From: Limonium bicolor
Lineage: Eukaryota; Streptophyta; Magnoliopsida; Caryophyllales; Plumbaginaceae
NCBI GenBank assembly: GCA_023374045.1
Contig: CM041776.1
Location: 348,315,636 to 348,379,635 of the forward strand
DNA: 64,000 nt
Direction: 5' to 3'
Shown here: positions 35,750-45,309 of the stretch, one piece after another
How positions within the stretch are numbered: the first letter of the stretch is position 1
How the letters are laid out: each line of letters begins with the position of its first letter
Position numbers and translations under genes: made by a program
The notes under the pieces: model-generated
Seen by the model: the letters and a program-made list of their open reading frames with translations, nothing else
Told to the model about the DNA's origin: nothing
Databases searched by the model: none

Positions 35750-38572
35750 ATGGCTGACAATGGCTCACATGCCAATTCGCCTGCACATTCGCCGGCTCCT
35801 TCTGAACGCACTCTCCTTGCGTCTCCCCCTCAATCTCCACCTCGTCGATCTGCAGCCCCGTCTCCCCCTCAATCTCCACCTCGTCACTCTACTGCCCCAC
35901 CCCTTCCCAGTCCTGGCGCCATTGCTGTCTCCCAGGCACTCCACGTAAACTCCATCTCCAATCACATACGGGTCGAACTCACCCTGTCACCCCCCAACTA
36001 TGCAATGTGGCGCCACTTGTTTTTGGTAACCTTGGGCAAGTTCAATCTGCTCCGTCACATCGACGGCAGTCCTCCCTCCTCTGATGCAAGCTGGCCCATT
36101 CTCGACTTTACGGTACTCTCTTGGATATATGCCACCATCCATGCTGACATCTTTAGTCTCATCTTACGCTCCAACGCCACTGCATACGAAGTTTGGCTCG
36201 CCATTGAAAATCTCTTTCGAGATAACAAGAAGGCACGAGCAATCCAGCTCGAAGCCGAATTCCGGGGCTTTCGACAAGGGTCTCTCACTGTGAACGAGTA
36301 TTGTGCCCGGCTAAAAACCCTGTTCGATGCACTTGCTGATGTCGACACCCCTGTGTCCGACGAAAACCTGGTTCTGCAAACCTTGAGTGGCCTCAACGAC
36401 AGCCTTCGCCAAGCCGTAGTTATTCTGCAGTTCCAACGCCCCTTTCCGTCGTTTCAAGAAGTTCGCATGCGCTCATCCTCGAGGAGACCTGCCGCGCCAC
36501 TACACTCTCCAATTCCGCCGCCCCAGCCTCTGTTCTTCACACGACCACCACCCCATCGGCCGCGTCTGCTCCTCCCCACTCTTCGACTTCGCCGCCTGCA
36601 GATGCCACCACTCCATCGCGTGCCACCTCCAACACACGCAGCCGAGGAGACCGTCGTGGAGGTCGCGGCAAGGACGAGGGCGTGGCCGCGTCTCCCTTCC
36701 GCCCCAGTTGTGGAATCTGCTTCAGGGTTTCTCTCAGTGGCCGCAACAGCCAGCCACGCCTGGTCTTCTTGGCCCCCGCCCTTCCTCCACAGCTGCGCCG
36801 CACCATTCCCAAACGCCGCCCCGTCTTGGGACCAACAGAGCTTAGTGAATGCGATGAACGCCCTGGCTGTGAACACCCGCACTCCTGATCCGGCATGGTA
36901 CATGGACACCGGGGCTACGTCCCACATGAGCCCAACTGCAGGTATTCTATCTTCTTCCACTACTTCACCATATTCTCATATTGTCGTTGGTGATGGAACA
37001 CGTCTCCCTATTACGAACGTTGGACACACTTATCTCCCACATACTCCCTCCTTACCCCTTCGCAATGTTCTTATTAATTCTCACTTGCTCAAAAATTTAA
37101 TTTCGGTCCGCCAATTTACTAGAGATAATCTATGTTCTGTTGAATTTGATCCTTTCGGTTTTTCGATTAAGGATCTTCTCACCAAGACCATGACACATCG
37201 CTCCAATAGTTCCGGCGATCTCTATCCGTTTGTTCCTTGCCAACCGCCGACCACCACTAGCGTTGCCCTCGCCACTCACACCACAGATCCACCTTGGCAC
37301 CATCGCCTTGCGCATCCCGGCGGCTCTTCCCTTCGGGCGTTAGTCTCTCAAAATTTAATTACTTCTAATAATGTTAAATTTCCTCAATGTCACGCTTGCA
37401 AGTTAGGCAAGCAAACTAGACTTTCTTTTGCTCGTTCTCTTTCGTTTACCACTAAACCATTTGCACTTATACACTGCGACTTATGGACTTCACCAATAAA
37501 CAGTTTCGGCCGTCACAAATATTATTTATTACTCCTCGACGATTATACCCATTTTTTATGGACTTATCCCTTAAAAACAAAATCGCAAACACTCGCTATT
37601 TTACAACATTTTTTTGCTCATGTGCGCACCCAATTCGGCGCTACCATTAAACAATTACAATGCGATCACGGCGGTGAATTCGACAATCACTCCCTACGGT
37701 CCTATCTCACTATCCATGGCACGCTTCTCCGCTTCTCATGCCCACACACATCTCAGCAAAACGGCAAGGCTGAACGCATGATTCGGACAGTTACCGACGC
37801 CATTCGTACCCTCCTCTTCCACGCTCATCTACCCCCAACATTTTGGGCCGAAGCTCTCCATACCGCCACTTACTTACTCAACATCACCCCCACCACCACC
37901 AACACGCACCATCGCAGCCCTCACCACCTACTTTACAATCAGCCACCATCATACACCCATCTACGCACCTTCGGCTGTCTCTGCTACCCACACACCGCCT
38001 TTCCCGGAGTCCATAAACTTGCCCCACGCACCACCCCATGTCTCTTCCTTGGTTACGCACCTAACCACAAAGGCTACCGCTGCCTCGACCTCACCACTCA
38101 AAAAATTAATATCTCCCGACATGTCACATTTAATGAAACGGAATTCCCGTATCTATCTTACTCATCCACCCGTCCTACACCAACAATCACAGTTGCCCTT
38201 GATGATTCCACCAACCCACCGTCCACCACTTCATCCCTCTGGCCCACCTACAGCCACGTCTGGCCCAACAGATCACCGGCCCCTGCTCCCCTCTCGCCCA
38301 ACACAGACCATGCCTCGAACCCCCAACCTGCGTCGCCAACCCACGTTCCTTCATCCCCTCCTTCTGCGGCCCAGCCCAACACACCTCCCACGCGTTCACC
38401 CTCCGTGCCGGCTTTGACTCCCACTTCCCACCTGGCCCAACCACAATCGGCCCTGCTCCCAATTCCCAGCCCCATCCTTCGCCTCACTCACCCAGCCAGC
38501 CCAGCCCGTCCGCATCTGCCTCTCACGCCAGCCCAACCGCACCCTCCCAACCTCAATCACTCCACCCCATGA
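35750..38572 (+). CDS. Copia gag-protease-integrase polyprotein (first ORF)
   Basis: A 940-residue ORF. Seen in order: a Pro/Ser-rich N-terminus; a copia gag domain (about 65-240, with NYAMWRHLFL and YCARLKTLFDAL); an aspartic protease motif WYMDTGATSHM (about 382-392); a pre-integrase zinc region (HH near 515, CHAC near 549); and an integrase core with Asp, Asp and Glu in HCDLW (about 574), QCDHGGEF (about 637) and NGKAERM (about 673). A long Pro-rich linker ends the ORF. Residues about 240-375 do not look like gag in this frame, while the two other frames over 36454-36885 do, suggesting two compensating indels; no zinc knuckle is visible. It ends in ATGA, overlapping the start of the next ORF, in a different frame. 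Confidence 0.9.
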   Translation: MADNGSHANSPAHSPAPSERTLLASPPQSPPRRSAAPSPPQSPPRHSTAPPLPSPGAIAVSQALHVNSISNHIRVELTLSPPNYAMWRHLFLVTLGKFNLLRHIDGSPPSSDASWPILDFTVLSWIYATIHADIFSLILRSNATAYEVWLAIENLFRDNKKARAIQLEAEFRGFRQGSLTVNEYCARLKTLFDALADVDTPVSDENLVLQTLSGLNDSLRQAVVILQFQRPFPSFQEVRMRSSSRRPAAPLHSPIPPPQPLFFTRPPPHRPRLLLPTLRLRRLQMPPLHRVPPPTHAAEETVVEVAARTRAWPRLPSAPVVESASGFLSVAATASHAWSSWPPPFLHSCAAPFPNAAPSWDQQSLVNAMNALAVNTRTPDPAWYMDTGATSHMSPTAGILSSSTTSPYSHIVVGDGTRLPITNVGHTYLPHTPSLPLRNVLINSHLLKNLISVRQFTRDNLCSVEFDPFGFSIKDLLTKTMTHRSNSSGDLYPFVPCQPPTTTSVALATHTTDPPWHHRLAHPGGSSLRALVSQNLITSNNVKFPQCHACKLGKQTRLSFARSLSFTTKPFALIHCDLWTSPINSFGRHKYYLLLLDDYTHFLWTYPLKTKSQTLAILQHFFAHVRTQFGATIKQLQCDHGGEFDNHSLRSYLTIHGTLLRFSCPHTSQQNGKAERMIRTVTDAIRTLLFHAHLPPTFWAEALHTATYLLNITPTTTNTHHRSPHHLLYNQPPSYTHLRTFGCLCYPHTAFPGVHKLAPRTTPCLFLGYAPNHKGYRCLDLTTQKINISRHVTFNETEFPYLSYSSTRPTPTITVALDDSTNPPSTTSSLWPTYSHVWPNRSPAPAPLSPNTDHASNPQPASPTHVPSSPPSAAQPNTPPTRSPSVPALTPTSHLAQPQSALLPIPSPILRLTHPASPARPHLPLTPAQPHPPNLNHSTP

Positions 38573-40191
38573 CCACACGGTCTAAATCAGGCATCACCAA
38601 GCCCAATCCACGTTTCAACCTCCACGCCACCACCTACACCTTACCCTCCTCCTATAAGGTTGCCCTCAAAGACCCAAATTGGTACAAATCCATGAAAGCT
38701 GAGTTTGATGCCCTCATACAAAACCATACCTGGGATCTCGTCCCTCGACCACCCACATCCAACGTTGTAACCGGAAAGTGGCTCTTTCGTCACAAATTTG
38801 ACGCCGCTGGAAACCTTGCTCGTTACAAATCCCGCTGGGTCGCCCGTGGCTTCTCCCAACAACCCGGCCTCGACTATGACGAAACATTTTCCCCAGTCGT
38901 CAAGCCAACCACCGTCCGCACCGTTCTGGCCCTCGCCGTCACTCGCCACTGGACCATACATCAACTTGATGTTAAAAACACCTTTCTTCACGGTCACCTC
39001 ACTGAGGACGTTTACTGCCAGCAACCACCAGGCTTCGTCGACCCCCGATTTCCCAACCACGTCTGCAAACTCCGCAAGGCCCTCTACGGCCTCAAACAAG
39101 CCCCACGTGCTTGGTACCGACGTTTCGCCGACTACATCACCCGACTTGGTTTTACTGGCTGTCGCTCAGACCCTTCTCTCTTCGTTCGCAACCACGGCTC
39201 CAACCAGGCATATTTGTTGGTATACGTCGACGACATCATCATCACTGCCTCCTCTACCGCGCTCCTGCGCCGCGTCATCACTGCCCTCAGCAGTGAGTTC
39301 TCCATGACGGACCTCGGCCCCCTCCATCACTTCCTCGGCATCTCCGTCACTCGCACATCCTCTGGTCTCCATCTCAGTCAAGCGACCTACGCCAGTGACA
39401 TCCTTCACCGTTTTGGTATGTCCAACTGTAACCCCAGCCGCACCCCTGTTGACACCAACCCCAAACTCGGTCGCACCACCGACCCTGCCGTTTCTGATCC
39501 CACAGCCTACCGCTCCCTCGCCGGTGCCCTCCAATACCTTACCTTCACCCGTCCTGATATCAGCTACGCGGTACAGCAATGCTGTCTCCATATGCACGAC
39601 CCTCGTGAACCTCACCTCACTGCCCTCAAACGTATCCTTCGCTATGTCAAGGGTACACTTCACCTCGGGCTCAGCATCACACCCGCACAATCCCATCAGT
39701 TAACTGTCTACTCCGATGCAGACTGGGCCGGCTGCCCCGACACACGCCGCTCCACCTCCGGCTACTGCATGTTTCTTGGCCCGAATCTCGTCTCTTGGTC
39801 CTCCAAACGCCAGCCCACAGTCTCCAGGTCCAGCGCCGAAGCTGAATACCGCGCCGTCGCCAATGCCATCGCCGAATCCTGCTGGCTTCGCAACCTCCTC
39901 GACGAACTTCATGCTCCCACTTCCTCCGCCACAATTGTCTTCTGTGACAATGTAAGTGCCGTCTACATGACAGCCAACCCGATTCAACATCAGCGCACCA
40001 AACACATCGAACTCGACATTCACTTCGTTCGCGAGAAAGTTGCCTTGGGCCAGGCTCGTGTCTTCCATGTCCCCACCACCAGCCAGTATGCCGACATCAT
40101 GACCAAGGGCTTACCATCCTCTTTATTTCTTGACTTTCGGGACAGTCTCTGCCTTCGCGCACCTCCGGCTTCGACTGCGGGGGGCTGTTAG
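38569..40191 (+). CDS. Copia reverse transcriptase-RNase H (second ORF)
   Basis: A 540-residue ORF beginning at the ATG of the ATGA overlap (MTTRSKSGI, a motif that in copia elements normally lies inside one long polyprotein). Reverse transcriptase spans about 40-290, with RYKSRWVARGF, QLDVKNTFLHG (usually NAFLHG) and the catalytic YVDDI (about 218-222). RNase H spans about 375-520, with YSDADWAG, SSAEAEYRA, CDN and RTKHIELDIHFVRE. It ends with TAG inside the 3' LTR. The upstream Pro-rich linker is open in both frames, so a single shift there, natural or mutational, separates this ORF from the first. The active-site residues are present. Confidence 0.92.
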   Translation: MTTRSKSGITKPNPRFNLHATTYTLPSSYKVALKDPNWYKSMKAEFDALIQNHTWDLVPRPPTSNVVTGKWLFRHKFDAAGNLARYKSRWVARGFSQQPGLDYDETFSPVVKPTTVRTVLALAVTRHWTIHQLDVKNTFLHGHLTEDVYCQQPPGFVDPRFPNHVCKLRKALYGLKQAPRAWYRRFADYITRLGFTGCRSDPSLFVRNHGSNQAYLLVYVDDIIITASSTALLRRVITALSSEFSMTDLGPLHHFLGISVTRTSSGLHLSQATYASDILHRFGMSNCNPSRTPVDTNPKLGRTTDPAVSDPTAYRSLAGALQYLTFTRPDISYAVQQCCLHMHDPREPHLTALKRILRYVKGTLHLGLSITPAQSHQLTVYSDADWAGCPDTRRSTSGYCMFLGPNLVSWSSKRQPTVSRSSAEAEYRAVANAIAESCWLRNLLDELHAPTSSATIVFCDNVSAVYMTANPIQHQRTKHIELDIHFVREKVALGQARVFHVPTTSQYADIMTKGLPSSLFLDFRDSLCLRAPPASTAGGC

Positions 40192-40353
40192 AAAAATATC
40201 TGTAACAACCTATGTAACTAATCCCTTATACATCGATAACCTCTTCCTAGAATAGTGCCACTACTCCTAGATTAGTGCCTCTTACCGTTAATCACTTCTG
40301 TATAAATACACTACAGCATAGCAGTAATATAATCATCAATTACCTTATTCACA
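40186..40353 (+). repeat. 3' LTR of the copia element
   Basis: 168 bp, an apparently exact copy of 35499-35666, preceded by the polypurine tract TGCGGGGGGC and followed by TTGCC. Confidence 0.97.
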
Positions 40354-40682
40354 TTGCCTACCCGTTGTGCGGAACTTTTACTTACGAGAGAGGAAGGGGA
40401 AATTACAAACTTACATGGCCTTGATGAGAATGCTCAAGCTCTTCCTTTCAACCAATGCATACTGTGTAAATCTTTCTCAACAAAGAATGTAGATATACGA
40501 GCGATGGAAAGCACACTTGGTCGAGCCTAGAAACTCGAAGGTGATATCAAAATATGCAGTCCGGGTAAGTACCTCTTCTTTTTTGAATTTGGGAAGTCGG
40601 ATATGGTGCATGTACAGTCCTATATTGTGGTTCATGGTGTTTTGATGGTTCATTGTTGGCTTTCTAACACTAGTAGAAAAAT

Positions 40683-40872
40683 GGTCTATTTCGGCGGTTC
40701 TTTTGGGCCTATTTCGGTGGTTGTGAACCGCCGAAATAGAAACCGACGAAATAGGTCTGAGAATCTATTTCGACGGTTCTTAGCTAACAACCACCGAAAT
40801 AGGTGCGTGCTAGAACAAAAAAACACACCTATTTCGGCGGTTGTTAGCAAAGAACCGCCGAAATAGGTGTGT
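40683..40872. repeat. Left subterminal hairpin array of the CACTA element
   Basis: Inverted pairs of CTATTTCGGCGGTT and AACCGCCGAAATAG, separated by short loops, form at least three potential hairpins. The last (near 40830-40870) has a stem of about 25 bp extending into ACACACCTATTTCGG. Confidence 0.9.
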
Positions 40873-41488
40873 TTTTTTTAAAAAAAAAAAATTGTCTCGT
40901 CTTCAACCTCGGGATCAAGATGCAGCAGTTCTGATTATTCACTCTGTAGAGGCGTACACAACAGGAGAAAATGAATAGAGGCGCAAAGAGTGTATGCCCC
41001 TTGTTCACCTTTCAAAATTACCGTGTGTGAAGAGATTGTAGAGTCGCGCAGAGCTTGTTCCCTGTTCGCTAGTTAGGGTTTCAAAATTACCATGAGAAGA
41101 GAATGAAATAGTCGTAGAGCATATTGTTCTCCAGATGTGAAATTACCGTCAGTGAAGAGAATAAAGAAGAAAAGATGCGCGGAAAGAAAGAAGAGAATGA
41201 AAAACCACAGAGCATGTATGTGTTCCTTGTTTTCCATAGAGAAAACGATAAGTTCGAGTATATTACTGGTTCGGAATGAACTGTTTCAGCCCGGTCTTCA
41301 ATCTGGTGAGCAAGATGCAGTAGTTCGACCATAGGCACATACAAAATAACAGAAGGAAGGTGGAGGCGCAGAGCTTTACGCTGGTGAATTTACAGTGAGT
41401 GAAGAGAATGAAGAGAGAGAGGCGAAGGGTCGAAAATAAGAAGACGGAGGCGTGATTTTAAAAAAATTTGTCAAAAAAAACCGGGAAC

Positions 41489-41652
41489 ACAACCTATTTC
41501 GGTGGTTCTTAGCTAGGAACCGCCGAAATAGGGTAGGTGACCCTATTTCGGCGGTTCCTAACTAAGAACCGCCGAAATAGGTTTCTTTCTTTATACATAG
41601 AAGTTTTCGGGGCCCTATTTCGGCGGTTGTAAGAACAACCGCCGAAATAGGG
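41489..41652. repeat. Right subterminal hairpin array of the CACTA element
   Basis: Three consecutive hairpins built from the same CTATTTCGGCGGTT / AACCGCCGAAATAG motif as the left end. Loops are short (CTTAGCTAGG, CCTAACTAAG, GTAAGAAC). Confidence 0.9.
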
Positions 41653-42260
41653 GCACCAAAATAGGCCTTTTTATACTAGTGTAAAGAATCAACAAGAGGA
41701 AGGCACCAAGAGGCCACGACTTCTACTGGATTCCTGTCTAGGAAAGGGTGCACGGTGTCCCCTTTCTAGTTCAACACAAAGATTTCACAAAGGGGCTGGA
41801 GAACCGATTCGGTTGTTTCTTTGAATACTGTGAGGATGATGGATGGATCAGGGGAGCATATATGTGAATTAAGGTCTTACTAGATATACTTAATCCGGTT
41901 ATATGTTGTGTGAAATTTATATAGACGGCATGGATTCTGTTCTCAGAGTCACATACAAAAGGATACCTACAATTTGCTATCGTTGTCATTTGTTTACCCA
42001 TGAGACTAAAGAATGCTCTAATCAGACGGAGTTGGTGGCGGGAGTTTACCCATATGGTCCTTGGTTACGAGCTACAAGCTTCTGTTTTGGACGCTAGGGG
42101 TCCGCTGAAGAAAACAATGACGTCTAGAAGTGTATATGTTGGGCTTGTGGGGAAGCAGCCACAATTTGAAGCAAGGACATCTCGGACAAGAATGGATTAT
42201 GATGATCATAGTTACCAGATGGGGGATGATAATGTTTGCAGAAATATGTGTTACTATACT

Positions 42261-44152
42261 TCTACCTAGGCAGTGTACCTATCGTTTTGCGGAATAGTGA
42301 ATTAAGTGGGGGTTGTCGATCTCAGGGACCTCGTTCAATTAACTAACAATTTATTTACTAACTGAGAAACTAAACTAAGAAAACAGGAAACGTCACTTTT
42401 TCAGGTTTGCTTAATTTAATAAAAAAAGACTCAACAAACTAACATAAAATAACAAAACAGTAAAATAAACTAGACAAATAAATAAAGAGTAAAACTCTAA
42501 ATAAAAGGAAGCACCCTGGATTGTTCTGCAAACCTTCACTTTCTAATCTATTAATAAACTCTTCCCTAATTCTGCAATAAACTCAGGAACTATAATTAAT
42601 TCGTCAACGACTAAGTCTAACGAATCCTAACCAGTTGCTAGAACTAGCAGCAGACTAATGCTCTAATCTGGACACAAATAATCGCATAAAGAACAGCTCC
42701 TATTTGAGACCGATTAACCTATAGGCGGGATCACGCTTCTAGTCGTTAATCAGGTTTAATTCCTATGTCTTGTTATCTATCTCAGCTCTCGCGTGTTGAT
42801 TAGAAAACTACAAATATAACTTTAATAATTAGCTAGAAAATTAAAGCGCATGAAGAACTGAAATTAAACTACTGCATTAATAAATTAGAGAAAAGATTAC
42901 AAAATAAACATGAAGATCTGGTTTGCTACCCCAATCCGGGGAGCTAAACTAACTACTTAAACATGACTCCACAAATAACAAAAATAACAAAGAACAACAT
43001 TAAACTGTAATAAAAATAATATGTGAAAGTGGTGGTGGTATGTTGATGTGTGGTGTGTGACGGTAGTATGCTGGTGGTGATGGAGGTGATGTGGAAACGG
43101 TGGTGGTGTGAGTATTGATGATGGTGAATGATGAGGATGATGGTGTGGTGGTACGGTGCTGTCGAAGGCTGAAGTCGTGGTGAGGGTGATGCAGGGCATA
43201 AGCCCTGACTATGGGCGTGTGATTCCTCCCTCTTGTTGCAGACTTCCCCATGATATATACTGCTCGTGGTCGATAAAGATGAAGAAAAGATATTTTTATC
43301 TTTCTTTTTTTTTTATCTTTAATCGTCGGCATCAATTTCCTTTGCTTTCTAAACGAAGAAAACGACCCCGACTTCATACACAATATACGGCAGCCCTCTT
43401 TTATTTTCTTCATTAACCATATGTGGCCCAATCCCTCTCGTGTAATGCATTGTCAATTTCAATTCGATGCAACAAAGTCAGTGACGTGCTCATATATGTA
43501 TATACATATGTATTATATATAATATGTATATATATGAATATATATTATATATATGTGTATTATATAATATTAATTGTATATAATATATAATATATATGTA
43601 TATATGTCATTATTTTCTGCAGTTGACACATAAAATATATTAGGTCTCATCAAAACATAAATATTTGAAAAACATAAGATAAGTGTGAAATATAAGCCAA
43701 TTCATTACGAATATTAAATCAAATAGACCACAAAAGTATATATATTTCACGTTTGTCAGATAACTCCCACACTTTTCATGCTAGCGCTTCCAATTATCCA
43801 CCTGTTGAAATCTAGGACGCTCTGCATTCACTCCTACTCACGTTCGGTTGTACTCTCCCAAATCTTAGTCGCCAATACTCTCTCAAAAAATCAACACCAT
43901 CATTCTTCTTGTGTCTGCCACCGTGCTCAGCACCAGCATTCTGATGCTCTAAAGTGAATTTTTATCACTGCCGTGAATCTCCCCAAGTCTTCAGTAAGAT
44001 TCTCAAGTCATAGACTCATATCTTAAACAAACATCCTCTCTCCATTGTTGATTGAAGCTTCAATATCTTTGCTCATTCATGTCATGTACAACACCCATCT
44101 TGTTGGAAGTTATCAACTACAAATTCATCAACAACTCTCTAAGTGTCGCTTA
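42261..44152. other. Intergenic, unassigned repeats
   Basis: 42280-42960 reads like non-coding transposon DNA (GTGTACCTATCG...GGGGTTGTCGATCTCAGGGAC...), but I cannot assign a family. 43022-43160 is a degenerate GGT/GAT-rich simple repeat. 43494-43605 is an AT microsatellite of TATATATGT variants. No supported gene. Confidence 0.4.
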
Positions 44153-44243
44153 AACCCTTTCGATGTCGCGCTCCCGCCCTCCCTCTTCCTCCACCAACCT
44201 CGACGCTTCCCCTTCCCGTCGTCCACCATGACTGACCCTCTTC

Positions 44244-44425
44244 CCCCATCGCCAACTCAACCTAACTCGTCCTCTTGCTCGCTGCCGAATCACAAAACCC
44301 AAACACAAAGCCTTCCACCGCCACAGTTTAACCTTACCCCATCGCCAACTCAGCCTAACCATTCTCTTGCTCACTGCCCAGTCACAAAACCCAAACACAA
44401 TACCACCACGTTTTAACCTTTTTCA
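44244..44425 (+). repeat. Two tandem copies of a 93-bp unit before LINE ORF1
   Basis: Copy 1 (44244-44336) and copy 2 (44337 to about 44425) share CCCCATCGCCAACTCA, TCACAAAACCCAAACACAA and the ending TTTAACCTT. They end about 35 bp before the ORF1 start codon, the place where some LINEs carry tandem promoter monomers. Confidence 0.75.
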
Positions 44426-44459
44426 CCACCCTCAATTTTCTTCACTCGTCGCCGCAACC

Positions 44460-45309
44460 ATGGGGAGAGAAAAAGCTCAAGCGTGGAGGAGAGGTTGGAG
44501 GTGTGGTTGCTATCACTCTAACCGGTGGGATGACAAGCATCCTAGCAGAAAAGCTACATGGAAAGATAGATTCCCTAAATCGAAGGCAATGCGTGGTTCG
44601 CGAGTTTCTACTCCAAGACATGAGCGACCTACAGTAGTTGAGAAGTCTCGGCGAGACAGAAGCAGATCTGAAGGTATCTCTACTACCACTATTTTTATTG
44701 ATAATATTGACAATATTGACAGAGGACTTTCGAAGTATCAACTTGGCATATTATTGAGGAGATTTGCTAGATGGAGTAGGTTATACATAAGTAGAAAATG
44801 GAGGGCGTGGAACCGTAATGCTTGTGCTTTTGTTGATGTTTATCATGTCGAGGATGCCAAAAGGGTAATTGATGGCATCAAAGGCTGGAATATTAACGGG
44901 AGTAGCCTTTGGGCAAGAATGGAATTCCAAGGACATAAGTTGAAAGAAAGAAAAGATGATTCCGCTAGTAGATCTTCGCAGCCCAGTAAATCATTTTTCT
45001 GAAGTCCAAAAAGAGAGCACCAGCGATAAATCTAGGTTGTCCATTAAGGTTAAAGCCGATGAAGGGATGAAGGCATGCCTATCTAAATGTGTGGTTACCA
45101 CTCTCCAAGAGGATAAGAATCCAAAGGAAGCAAAGGAGTTCCTTCTTAGGCGGTGGCCAAATCTTTCAGGGCTACTAGCTTTATCAAGGAGGAAGTTCCT
45201 CATGCTGTTCAATTCAACTCATGAAGCGAAGGAAGTTGTTAACCAGGCTCAGTCTAGTGGTAAGGATCCCGGAGGATTGGAAGTGCGCCACTGGGAAAGG
45301 GATGATTAA
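44460..45309 (+). pseudogene. LINE ORF1 with RRM and DUF4283-like domain, frameshifted
   Basis: The first part (44460-45002) is a 180-codon ORF. It has a basic Arg/Ser-rich N-terminus followed by an RRM-like fold (about residues 78-155, FIDNIDNID.GLSKYQL and ACAFVDVYHVEDAKRVIDGI). The second part (44956-45309, another frame) contains TTLQEDKNPKEAKEFLLRRWPN and SRRKFLMLFNSTHEAKEVV, typical of the DUF4283-like segment that follows. After the stop at 45309 similar sequence continues (VVIRGIPLHAWNKVNV). The N-terminal RRM plus DUF4283 order is that of plant L1-type LINE ORF1 proteins, which bind the element RNA. The frame change and stops mean it is not functional here. Confidence 0.7.

Larger units (their letters stand above)
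35499..40353 (+). mobile_element. Young Ty1/copia retrotransposon, 4855 bp
   Basis: The two 168-bp LTRs (35499-35666 and 40186-40353) appear identical base for base. The element is flanked by the perfect target duplication TTGCC (35494-35498 and 40354-40358). A primer-binding site TGGTATCAGGCTC follows the left LTR directly, and a G-rich polypurine tract precedes the right LTR. It encodes gag, protease, integrase, reverse transcriptase and RNase H in copia order. Coding sequence is unusually C-rich compared with the surrounding AT-rich DNA. Identical LTRs imply very recent insertion, yet the coding region contains frame changes (see the two ORFs). Confidence 0.97.
40668..41681. mobile_element. 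Non-autonomous CACTA transposon, 1014 bp
   Basis: The termini CACTAGTAGAAAAATGG and, inverted, CACTAGTATAAAAAGGCC are typical CACTA (En/Spm) ends. The 3-bp target duplication TAA is at 40665-40667 and 41682-41684. About 200 bp at each end consists of repeated CTATTTCGGCGGTT units in alternating orientation, the subterminal repeats expected to bind CACTA transposase. There is no transposase ORF, so it must be mobilised in trans. The interior (about 40898-41460) contains two diverged copies of a segment of about 400 bp. It is inserted in the LINE remnant. Confidence 0.93.
35459..42260 (+). pseudogene. LINE ORF1 (DUF4283/zinc-knuckle) remnant split by two transposons
   Basis: Three separated pieces read as one plant LINE ORF1. 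The first (35459-35498) starts with ATG and continues after the copia target site at 40359 in the same frame, giving a stretch like HGLDENAQALPFNQCILCKSF. Further DUF4283-like sequence (GDIKICSPGKYLFFFEFGKS, about 40542-40600) needs a frame change and precedes the CACTA element. After it (41760-42110) come WI/LLDIL motifs and a zinc knuckle CYRCHLFTHETKEC (C-x2-C-x4-H-x4-C), then YGPWLRA. Internal stops and frameshifts show it is dead. ORF2 (endonuclease and reverse transcriptase) was not found. Confidence 0.7.

Noticed and set aside
36454..36960. Antisense ORFs of 119-168 codons within the copia element
   Set aside because: They lie opposite the C-rich gag region, where stops are rare on the complementary strand; they are shadows of the coding strand.
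44045..44416. 123-codon Pro/Ser-rich ORF
   Set aside because: It spans the tandem 93-bp units before the LINE ORF1 and has no domain; likely untranslated leader.
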